Made by a program: the position numbers and the translations under genes. Of a stretch of 64,000 nt of DNA, positions 12,731 through 24,600 are shown piece by piece. Position 1 is the stretch's first letter; each line of letters opens with the position of its first letter. Under the pieces are notes generated by a model. It made no database searches and was not told the origin of the DNA. It saw nothing but the letters and a program-made list of their open reading frames with translations. This DNA comes from Albula goreensis (Eukaryota; Chordata; Actinopteri; Albuliformes; Albulidae): positions 622,768 to 686,767 of the forward strand of contig CM040761.1 in NCBI GenBank assembly GCA_022829145.1, in the 5' to 3' direction.

Positions 12731-14338
12731 AATCTATTCCTGTATTGCTGCTACTGAGAAGAAAGGTGTGCGTAAGCTTTGATCTGCTCAAGCAAGCAGG
12801 TCGCCTTGCATTAAAAACACCTTCCTAAATAAGTGGGAATGTTTTATGCTACTACACATAATTTTAATTTCAAGATATATTAAATTCTACAAACAGCCTT
12901 GAGGGCATCCTCCAGGTTAAGCATAACTACACTATATTTTTAAATGGTATTTCTATGCAGCTAATATATCTGTAATAATATCTGGAATTATACAATACAT
13001 TATACTAAATGGAGTGTTGTCAGATCATTTGCATTTATGTTATGGCAAAGTAAGAAAGAGAAAGCTCCAAACAGAATTAAAATAAAACATTTAAACTAAG
13101 ATATCACATTTGTGATTTGTTTGTCAATCTCACATTTCTCAAAATTGTGCTTTTTGCTGGTTGTGGGAAGAAAACATTACAATGTAATTTATTCTTTGAA
13201 ACTCACTGAAATTTGCATGGATGGCCAGGGGTTGAACCTTTTTCAAGGTACACTTAAAAAAACAAAATACATTATAAAAAGTTTTGATGTCATGATTACA
13301 AATAATTGGGAAATTTATTTGGGAAATGTTTCATAACATTTTATATCCCAAGTTATTTCCAACAGATAGAATACTACTTATTCACAAATTCATAATAAGT
13401 GAAGTTTGTTAAACCAGATTTTGGGAGAGGTAATATTCAGACAATCCTTCACTCAAATACAACTATCTGTCCAATCCAGTTGCTCTACACAGGTATTAAT
13501 TCGCCACGTACCCTCTCTCCCATCACACTCTCTGCTTCTGGCATAGTTCTCAGTTTTCAGTCTGTTGTTAGCACTTGTCACTCCGCCACGGACAAGCAGC
13601 TCAACCCTTCTGTTGCTAGATTTCTGGCCCATACAGGACAACTTCCACACAACGGACCGAGTTCTTCAGCAACTACACTGATACTACTGATTCTCTCCCA
13701 TCACACTCTCTGCTTCCAGCATCCCTCCTCCTCCCCATCTCCACCTTCATGTACTTCACCCTCTCTTCTAATGGTCAAGTGGAGGGATCACCTCACCCAT
13801 AAAAAATAGGGAGGCATGATGCTGCCCCCCTGGACTCCAAGTCCAAGATCAAATGTCTATACCGATATACAATTTACTATAATGTAATAAACTCCATCAA
13901 AATGGATTCATGTTGTCTGAAGGTTCACTCTCCTGAAGTAGTGGTTTATGTCTCATCTGTTTTCAGCTCACCAGGTAATGATCATGACCCACAGGGTTGT
14001 GATTTCTCATTCAGGAGCAATTGGCCCTCTACAGCTCACTGTGCATGCAGAGACCAGTTCTGATGTTGAAAAATGTCTTGCTAGAGTTAATTCTGTGTAT
14101 TTGAGAGAGGCAGGCATGGACTCATGCAGATTAACATTATTAAACTAGAAAAGTAAATTATCAGACCATCTTCAATGGGGTGTGTTTCATATGTTTAATC
14201 ATTTTATGATTGAGCACTATCCCTTTCCATAACTCACCAGCAATCTTGTCGGATTTTTGCAGTGTCCTTGCATCTGAATCTGGTTGCAAATATACAGTAT
14301 ATTTACTGTAAATGTCAAATCTGAAGAGAATATGACAG
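12731..14338. other. Intergenic, no feature recognised
   Basis: AT-rich sequence. Open frames near 13400-13810 and 13950-14150 have no recognisable domain or splice support. The first contains two copies of a CTCTCCCATCACACTCTCTG word about 180 bp apart, suggesting local duplication. Confidence 0.5.
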
Positions 14339-14460
14339 ACAAATTAATTTCCAATGCATCTGACAATTCCAAATGTTGATTGGTCTGCAGGTTTTCATAA
14401 TGAAAATCTGTAGACCAATCAACATTTGGATTTAATCGACACATTGGAAATTAACTTGTG
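14339..14460. repeat. Long imperfect palindrome (hairpin, MITE-like)
   Basis: Two arms of about 60 bases are near-perfect reverse complements around a centre at about 14398-14400; for example CCAAATGTTGATTGGTCT in the left arm and AGACCAATCAACATTTGG in the right. Similarity appears to extend weakly outside. The form fits a foldback DNA transposon or MITE; a hairpin RNA precursor is possible but unsupported. Confidence 0.75.
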
Positions 14461-14617
14461 GCATTCAATTCTGCACGTACTATAAGTTTATTTATAGCTT
14501 GTTTGATATTGTCAGATATATTTAACATACTTTCTTAAAAAACAAATATTTGATGCAATGTATCACTGCATGTATAGCATCTGCTAATGTGCAATACGTG
14601 TCCCTAGATGGGGTTTT

Positions 14618-14619
<2 letters not shown>

Positions 14620-14695
<76 letters not shown>

Positions 14696-14715
14696 ACACA
14701 CACACACACACACAC
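14620..14715. repeat. (CA)n microsatellite
   Basis: About 48 CA units with one CC interruption near 14694-14695. A typical vertebrate microsatellite and likely length-polymorphic. Confidence 0.97.
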
Positions 14716-15076
14716 CCTAATACACAGAAGTCATAGAGTTTTCACTGCATGCAACTGAAAAGGAACCAAATGCATACATCGACGCTCCAGACCACATGAA
14801 CAGCAGCAAGCAGCGCGCCTCATCAAAGTGGTCAGCTGCTACATTAGTTGCTTATACCCGCTGCAAGTCATCGTCTTCTCGCTTCACAACAGTATGAAAT
14901 AGCTTTTACAAGTGATGTTACGCATCTTAAATAAAACGGATCCATAACTTGCATTTTAAACGACCAGACATTTCTCGTTGCACCCTACAACGGAATAAAC
15001 CCATGAAAAACGTAAGATCGAAAGCTTTTGTTTCAATGTGTATTCTTTCCAACTTCCAATCACAAATGCGTGTTGA

Positions 15077-15090
15077 GTTGCTATGGTGAC
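15077..15090 (-). promoter_or_regulatory. RFX X-box upstream of erich2
   Basis: GTTGCTATGGTGAC, whose reverse complement GTCACCATAGCAAC fits the X-box consensus GTNRCC-N(0-3)-RGYAAC at every defined position with a 2-base spacer. RFX factors use such sites to drive genes for motile and sensory cilia. It lies 576 bp before the proposed erich2 start codon, in a promoter-like interval with raised CG content. Confidence 0.65.
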
Positions 15091-15665
15091 GAATCTACGG
15101 TTGCATTAGTTCGGTAACTCGCATAGCTGGGGTGCTCTCTATTTATCACTCACTATGATGAAGCACAATTTGTCCGAAAACCAAAACAACCTAGGAAGCT
15201 AAAAAGCCATTTACTTTCCCTTGTTTTCGACATGGTTTAGCTATCGTCAACGACACATTTTGTATTGCTTGCTTGCTTTGAAAAGGGTTGCTAAAGTTAC
15301 ATTTTGTTAGCTTGACTGGAAACGTTCGCTAGTTACTCACACAGTCCAGAACAGTTTATTTGTATCACGCGTTCGTAGCAACGTGTTTGTCAGGTCTTTT
15401 ATAGTTAAACGTCAACCCTGGTCTGTCAAACATAAAGCGGCTGTTACCTGGCGTTGTCTTTATCATCGGAACATGAACAGGTTTGTATTGAAAATATAAA
15501 TTTCCTAAAAAGTTAGTTAACTGAGGACGAAAGAAGATGAAGGAGACAGAAAACATTTGCTTAACTTTGGCAATCTTAATAGCGAAATGGCAAATATAGC
15601 TAGGCAGCTGTTAGCTACCAGGCCATTTAACGTTAACATGTAATTTGTTTTGTGTTTAGGCTGGA

Positions 15666-15699
15666 ATGTGTCGGAGAGTGTCAGTATCCGTCGAACAAG
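15666..15699 (+). CDS. erich2: erich2 candidate exon 1 (start codon)
   Basis: ATG in CTGGAATGT followed by ten further codons and one base, ending CAAG before gtatga. An in-frame stop (TAG at 15657-15659) lies just upstream, so the frame cannot start earlier in this exon. A tttgttttgtgtttag tract ends at 15659 and could be an acceptor from a 5'UTR exon nearer the X-box. Confidence 0.5.
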
Positions 15700-18600
15700 G
15701 TATGAGTGCTGCACCTTCTGCTCATATTCACCACCCTGCTGTTTCCGCTTCGTTGGATTGGCACACGTTGCGCCAGCAATATAGACAATAAAACAAACTT
15801 TTATGCTCATTAGCTAACCGCTAGTGATATCTAACGTTAGCACTAAATCAACAATGCTAATGTTACGTGTGTATAGCTAGGTAGCTTGTTTACCTAACTA
15901 ACATTAACTTCAAACAAATACCAAAGGAAACAGTCGTCAGAATGTGGGATTATGACATTAAAAACCAGTGGCTGCTGGGTGTACTGCTTATGATTTTATT
16001 TCTCAAAAAAATCTCCAAATGTCATTCATTTGCAGGTGATGGGCGAGCCTGCCGCTCGAGGCCTAGGTCAGTAACACACGTAACTAGTTTACTGTCAAAG
16101 TACTTGATTCTGATGTATTTTCTTTCCTTTTCAACAGGACTGTAACTATGAAAAAAATATATCGAGTCACCTATTGTATGGTTAATGAAATGTACTGCAG
16201 ACAATTCAGTATAAAATTGAATTGAATTTCAATATGGTGAAACGATATGAGAGAGTATTTGGAAACCCACCCTTATTACATAGTATAGTTCAAATAAAGG
16301 TGGTAATATCTGTAACCAAACAAACTTTAATTGAGACACACATGGCATTCCTAATGGTGCCAGTATATTCTGCTTTAGGTGAGCTTACATGTAATGAATG
16401 CTATGATTCTAGTATTGGCCTTACACATAACATTACCTAATAGTACATTTTTTGGGAGATGTTTTGAGGGTACTTTCATGTGATTTTCCAGGAGTTGTTG
16501 CATTTCTAATTCTGAATTTAAACGATGTTCAATTTTTTTTGTCCCTGTTTTGATGAATATGCCGATGGGAGTTGTCTGGTTCAAGTGATAATAACCTGGT
16601 GGTGAATAAATTTATCAGTGGAGATAAGTAATTTACTCCCTGCATGAACGTAGACTTGAAAAGTTTGAATCAGTAGCAGAAGTACGGCACCATTTGAGAA
16701 TTCTCAGTTCACATCAGTCAGGCAGCTGCCCCGCACTGTACTAAGTGTGCTGGCTGGGCAGTGTGACCACTTTCTTCTTTTGTATCTACTACAGATACAA
16801 TTAGGCTAATATTTCCTGAATTATTTTCAAGTGTACAGTCCATTAAAAACAACAAATGATAATGTACTTTTGTGATGGTTTAGCTGAGTGAAGAGAGTAT
16901 TGATAGTTCAGCTGAACTCTCTCAGGTTGCTGTTTCTGAAAAAGGGGTGTGTTTGAGAATGGCCTGTGTTGTAGTGTGAAGATTCTATGGAGACTGGACT
17001 GTTCTAGCATAATATATTAGTTATTCTTATCTGAGCTGCTCATTAAATTAGCCTCTTTCCTGCCATAGTTGATACACATGTGCAGAGTGATTTGCATAGC
17101 TTGAAATTCCTTATGTCCATTTCATATGATGTTTCAATCTTATGAATAATGAAGCACAGTATATTGTTCAGTGTTACAGCCGTCACGCCTGGTTCCCACA
17201 AAACTCCACTGCTATGTCAAAAACTCCCTCTGGTGGTTTATTAATCGGAATTACAGAGTATAATGTAGTTAAACAGCAAAAAATGATGAAGAGCACTAGA
17301 ACAATTTTAATGGTATTTTTCTGCAGTCTTTGATCTTCAGTGTTCATTACATCAAGGGTGAATTGAGTGTTGTTTTTGTTTTTACATCTTAGATGGAATC
17401 AAGGTGGAGTCAGTAGATGTTCGGCCAAGGTGAGGGATCCAACATCCTCTTCCAATTATGCTTTTATTTGTTTTTCTAATGGCTCTGGTAATGTGTAATA
17501 AACCAAACTGTTTTTTTAAACAGCTTTTGTATGAGTGGTCACATTTTAATAAAGACCTTCATGTCTTAACAGGAAGGGCCCCGCTGTACCAGTGACACAC
17601 ATTGTAAAGGTAGGCTTTCTGTATAATAAGTTTATGTCACATCACTGTTACACATACGGCTATGATTTAGTCAGACTTACACTTTGCTATTCAAACAAAA
17701 ACCAGCCCTTATGCTCCTGAATATGAATATACAGGGAACAGAAAAGGGTATGGCCTTAAGGTGTTACAGGCATTTTTAGTTCAGTTCTTTGGTGTCACAT
17801 AATGTTTGTATATTGTCTGTGCTGGTTTTTAGGATTATAACTGAAATGTTTATGATGTGTTATGTTCATAAATACATGTGTTTGCATTTACTTCCTGCTG
17901 TAACTCATGTGTGCACAACTTGTCACTCCACATAGTTTTTACGTAAACGTAATTGGGTAATAGTGGGCAAGACTGTAACCAGTGTGGTGCATAACACAAA
18001 TCAACCAAGCTAACAGGAGAAAGTTATGTAATGTAAATAGACTGTTGGGTTCCAGGACTATTCAGTTCATGTCTCAGCATTAACATTTTAACTTCTGTAG
18101 CAGCCAAGTCAAGGGTTTCACTTAGAATGGACTGCAATGTCATGTTAAACAATGATTCAGGGACCAGAACCAGGTGCAGCAGGGAATAGACTTTTTATTA
18201 CTCAGCACTCAGCAGCACTTCCTCATTAGACAAGTATAATCTGCTGTGCTACCTAACTAGGCATCCATGCCCAGTCCACAGTGGCACACTGCTAATAACA
18301 TTAAACTGTCAAATTCATTGCATTATAGCATTTCATTCAGTAAAGCAATATTTATATTGCATGGGTGATATCTTTATTTGTTTTGTAGCCTAATGAAAGA
18401 GTTCAGCATTTTAGCAGATCATTTACACAGAGCAGAGGGGATAGCAGGCTAGTAATTATCTTCAGGGACTTTCGTCTGAAGGCAGTGAAACTTGGGCTTA
18501 TACATTAAAAATTAAAAAGTTGTGTAGGCTTATACAGTATTTCAGCAGCCTTAATGCTCAACTTTCCAATGTCCATAAGTGTTGTAGGGCAGCGTTTCTC

Positions 18601-21600
18601 AAACTATGGGCCACAGACGAGGAAACTGCCAGTCCGCAGAGCCCTGCCACTGTGCCAGGCAAATACTGATCAATGCTTCTGTCACTCGCCAGGTCCCCGC
18701 CCACTTGACTGAACTTCTTGCTTCGAAAATAGTAACATTCTAGTTAAGATTCTAAAATGTTAAGCATACCCACTGCGAGAACTTGCACCTTGTATTCTAT
18801 CGGTCAGTTCAGAATTCAGCTGTACGCTACTTGAGCTGTCTTTATTCATGGCATGTTCCAAGCAAGCAAGTCTAGATTCCTTTTTTATGGAAAAACCAGA
18901 ATCTAATGATGCTAATTTAAACAAAGAACCAGAGGCAAAAAATATCACCCATTTACTTCAAATTACAACTCTACGTATATTCAATTTTGCTTCATTTCTA
19001 GTGTCCCCCCAAGGCCCGTCTGTGTCATTTGCCAAACCATGAGAAGCAATGACCAGCCGACCAGCCACAGTGAGCCAATCCCTCCTTAACCACTTAGCAC
19101 AGGCTCAGGCTGGAGAGGCCTTGTCCTGATCATTGAGCTCCTTTACCTCACAGGACCCAGTCAGTTGCCTGGTGCTGCTAACCAACTGCCAGGAAGTGGT
19201 GTTACACCTGGCTCACAGGGTGTCATGAGCTTGGCACCAGGGGCGCTAGTGCACCTACCTTAGGGTCAGCTCCCATTTCTACTGGCCCAGCATGTACGGT
19301 GACGTGCAGCAAGTATGGTGAGTGCCAGAGCACCAGCCCCTTGAAGAAGGTGGACCATGCACCTCTCCAGCCGCTGCCTATAATTTAGGTACCCTTCCAA
19401 CGTATTGAAATGGACATTGGGGGGCCTCTTGAAAGGAACACTGCAGGTCACCAGAACATTCTGGTTGCAACTCTGTAACCTGTTTCCCTGGAACTGTCCC
19501 ATTACACAGAATCATGACCCCCCACATCATCTGCTGTCAGACTGAACTGTTTTCATGGGTGGGATACCCAAAGAAATCCCCATGGACTAAGGCCCCAACT
19601 TCACTTCAAAGCTCATGAAACAGCTACATCAGGTACTGGGCCACCAACCCACCCCACCACTCTGCACCAGTTGGTCTCTAGCGAGGGTTAACCAAACCCT
19701 GAAGTGGATGTTAAGGAAGTCTGTGTCAGACACTGGGCATGACTGGCATAAGTAGCTCCCTTTCCTTATGTTTGCTTACTGAAAAGTGCCTCAAGAGCGC
19801 ACAGGACAATCTCCCTTTGAGAATCAGGTGATTGTAGCACTGGTCTCCTGAAAAAAGCCAGAGAGTTCTCAGTGGCCTGTGTTCCATAGATGCAGGACCA
19901 CCTGGAACAGCTGAGAGGTGTGGCACAGGAGAACCTGAATAAGGGACACAAGACAACCCAGAAGTACAGGTAAGGCAAAACAGCACATCTGTGCCAATTC
20001 AAGCAAGGACAGAAGATTCTACTCAAAGCAGGCTGCTGGTGAAATGGCAGGGATTCTACGAGGTGGTGCGACGGGTGAGTCCAGTCACTTATGACATCTG
20101 CAAACGCCCACTTGGAGGAGTCAGGGCTACCCTGTGAATCTGCTGAAGCAGTGGAAGGAGAGGACAGTGGCCACTGCCGGTGCCAAGGCAGAGGAGATGG
20201 GACCAGGACCACCCATGGTCTGAGACATGACGGAGGATGGCAAGGAGGCAGAGATAGGCTTTCCTGTGGGAACTAGACTGTCCGACCTCAGCCATGAAAT
20301 GCACACCAAAAACTGCCTGGGAAGTCCTGGAGTTCACCACTCTCTTCAGTGGCAATTCAAGCTGAACCCACCTGCCACAGCACCACATACATTTAAAGGA
20401 CCCAGCCCCTGTGTGTCTGCAGCTCTATTGTATTCCGGAGAGGTAGTTATTCAGCACGCAGCAGGAGATCAACACCAAGACGGGAGTGATCAAGCCCTCT
20501 GAAAGTGAGGGGAACTGTCCTGTGGTTATTGTTCAAAAAAAGGTGGCATCATCTGTATGGACTTAAGGAAGGTATACTATGTTACAGTTTCACACGTACC
20601 CTATGCTGCAGATTGATGTACTGCTGGAATTCCTTAGCCTGGCCAGGTGCATTACCTCTACTTACCTGTGCACCAGCTGCTGGCAGATTCCCCTCTCTCC
20701 AGCTTCTAAACCCTACATCACCTTCCAGTCTCCCTTAGGGGCTGTGTCCACCAAAGCAGATTTTTCTTCGGCTGGTGTATTTTTCTCATTGTTTTCAATG
20801 GGAACTGAGCGTTTTTGCGTGCCTATAAAAATACGCTGGGAGCATATCAGTAGCTGAGTGTATTTTCAGTGCTGAGCATACAGCAGCATCTGGTTGGGAA
20901 TTAATTAACTGATTAACGTTAGGTAGCAACATAGGCTAGCTATTGCTATGTCTAATGTTAAGATCGTATCAATGGGTATATCAGAACATGGTCATAGATA
21001 TATGGCTTCCTCATTAACATACTCAACTATTTTAAAATATCTGGCAAACAAGATCATTTTTCTATTTGACTAGTTAGCTGGTCACATCACTTTTACACTA
21101 GCTGGCTATGTGTAAAAGTTCAGGAAGTTCAGAATGCTGCATTTCCAGCACAGGAGAAAGTATGCTAGCAGTCCAGCGACCAGTAACGTCAGTGTGAGGA
21201 CTTGGTGTTATTTATCTTAAAGTTAAAGCAAGTGAGAAGTTGTACATTTTGATTATCTCTACAAATGGTTATCTGTATGATAATTCAAGCAGCTTGCATC
21301 TCCTGCAACACTTGTGTGACAGGCTGTCAAAAACCAGAAGCTCCTGCCTTAAAAGTGAGTCCTAAGTTCATTGCCTTTTGAGGTTCTTTCCCTTTGAGGC
21401 TGCTACGTGCATAGGGAGCTCATTGCTAAGGATGTAGGCAGCTGACTTCATAGTTTCTGTTTTTGCTTACAGCCAGTTCTCATCAGCCCTAACTTTGATG
21501 AGCATTTTCCAGAGAGTGCAGGGGTCAGAGGGACAGATACAGCCAGTGCTGCACTTAAGCCCCCGAGAATGATGAGAAGGAGGGGTTAGCCATCAAGTGG

Positions 21601-24600
21601 GCCTTTGGCAGTCTCCAGTTTGACCTTGACACCAACGTTAGTCCCCTGGTGTGGACGAACCAGATGAAAGATTCCAACTTCAGAGGGACATGCTGGTACC
21701 TAGTCCTCCAGCCCTACAAGTTTACCGTTCACTATAAGCCAGGGACAAAGACACTAATGGCAGACTGCTTGCCATGATTGGCAGGGAAGGGCAGGAGGAG
21801 GGAGCTGGTGTGACGGACCTGTCTGTCACTATAGGGCCAGAGCAGCTGAGGCAGCAGGATGCCATTTTTCCTTCTTCTTCATGTTCAGTTTCCTCTCTGC
21901 AATCACAGTGTAATAACTTTGAATTAATTATATAAATTATCATTCTGATTGTTGCTGATTAGTCTCTCCCCTCCTACACCACTGCAGCAGTCTAGCCTTG
22001 GGGGTATACACCTGAGTCAGAACGCTGGTTATTCTGCTCCTATCATTTTTTGCTTCCATTCATTTAATTTTATCTGCTGTTAAGTTAAGCCCCAGTACAC
22101 ATGAACTTGCCAAACAATAGCAGTCAAATCACAGTTCCACAGCCAAACGAGCATCAGAAATTCATGGTAGTTAACAACTGTGTACAGGCCAAATTTCCCC
22201 TCTTGGAACAGGAATGGGAGTGGAGAAAATAACTTATGTATGTAAACATACTTTTGTGTCACAATGGTAGATACTGTGTATAATTTATGTGCTAATTGTT
22301 TTTTGTGTGGGATTTAAAATTTTTACCTGAGGATTGTCTGTTTAAGCAGGGATAAATCTACTGCTGGAGCAGACAGAACAGCCGAGACAGACCAGGGTTG
22401 GCCTTCAGTAATGCACAATTATGTGTTTAGGGGTTGAGTTGTTTTCTTTTTATTTTTCCACTTTTTTAATCATTTTTTTAAAATATTTTTCTGGGGATTT
22501 AATAAATTGCACTGTAATGATTGTTCACTTTTTTGGGCACCTAAACTGGCAAAACAGCAGCACCTGATTTGCCAGTTTGCCATCCAGCCTGTTTCTCTTC
22601 TTTTATGGACACACACCAGGCCACACCTGACCAATTAGAGGCAATAGGTCAGTTGGTCAGAGTAATGTGAATTTTATTAATTTGAACTTACGTGTCTATG
22701 ATGGAGCATGAGCATTGTGATGTTACTGCACCAGATAAATATTTATACTAAAGTTTGTTTTGTTTGAATTGCCTGCACCCTTAAAGTGGTTAAATGAGTG
22801 TGACTGAATCCCGGCTATGCTTTTTCATTTTATTGTTCTTGGTTAATTTTAATGTTCTTGGTTTTTATGAAGGACCTTGGGAAGATGGAGGTGACCCCTG
22901 CTAATGGTAAGTACAGCTGACTCCCAGGCAGATCTGTCTAGTTTTATTTGCTCTTTTGAGTATCTGCAGAATGTAAAGACTGCAAGACATGGTTGTTTCT
23001 GTTTGGCAGGGACGTTACGTAAGGAAACAAATGAAAGCATTGCACGGTAAGTCAAACACCACCACTACAGATCATTTGTTTAAAATAGAGTTTAATCAAG
23101 GTTCACTGGAGCAGTGTTTTATTTTGGAAACAATCTGTCAGGGCTATATCAATCAGGTATTAGTTTGCATGTGAAGCAGGCAAACTACTGTTCTTCATCA
23201 GGATCTTTCTTCTTATCACTATTCTCCTTGCATATTATAAATTATCTCCTCCTACAGTTTTTATACTACCCATACAAAATAATTACCATATCATTCAACT
23301 ACATGAGCGATACTGGAAATATGTGCAATATTGAAAAAATGAATGATAATACATATATATACAGTACCAGTCAAAAGTTTGGACATGCTTTCCCATTCAC
23401 TTCAATGAGAAAGTGTGTCCAAACTTTTGACTGGTACTGTATATGCCATATATATGTATGCCATTCATTTCCTTGGAAACAAGGGGGCCAGCATGTGCTC
23501 CATATATGTCGTTGATTACATTGTTTTTGGTTATAATAATAACCAAATAGTTAAAATGCAAACTATTTTTTAACAGTTTTTTTACCAAGTAGTGTACCAT
23601 AGTAATCAGCCAGCTATATTTTAGTATACACCTAGTATAGCATGACAACTACTTAGCAACACCTTAGCAACCATCACATATACCATAACCACCAGCTAGC
23701 TACACCCTAGGAACCAAGTAGTGTACCATAGCAACCATGTAGTGTGCAATAGCAAGGTGGTATTAATGGTATTGCCTGGCTTGTAACAAAATACTAAGAT
23801 CTTTCACTTGGTGCAAACTCATGGATTAACTCATTTTGCTTAATATTCTACAATGCCTATGTTTAGTAACTCTTTCAGCAAATGCATATGTAACCTGTGC
23901 ATGTTGTCTGTAATAGCTGTCAGTGGAAAATGCAGTGTATAATTACAGTTTTAAAGCACATAACAAATGCTAGCTGAAGCATTGTGTTCATATTCAGGAC
24001 ACAGTTTTCTTGCTGTGTTGCATTGTCCCAGAGTGAGGTCACCAGTAACATTGAACACTTGTTCTACAAAGGCTTGTGACACTGTTATTATTGACATAGC
24101 TAAAACCCATGAGTGTGTGGAGGACAAAAAGAAACTAAAAACTATACTACTTGGTTTCATTGAAAATTGTTATGAAATGCTTGTTAAGTGAAATTCAGTG
24201 TCTGTTACTGAAATAAAAGCCAAAATGGTATGACAGGTTTCTATGAAAATGATTCAGACCAAAGCAGAGGAGATGAGAAGCCTCATAACATTACAGTAGT
24301 AAGGTTTGTGGTTTTGTTGTATGGAAACTGTTTCAGATGAAGTGCTAGAGACAGGCTGGTGTGGTCCATTGTATTCATATATCACAGCCCACACAGAGAT
24401 TACTTTCAGTTGTATTCATATTCAAGAGGACATGCACATCTTATGACTAATAGATATGTGTTTCTCTTATGCTTGGCAAGGACCTTGGGAGCGGTATTCA
24501 GAAGTTGAATATAAACATTTTGATGGATTTTCATTCGGCAGATAAGCTTCAGTTTTCAGTGTCTGAAGGTGGATGTATTTAATCTCCACTATATAAGGAG

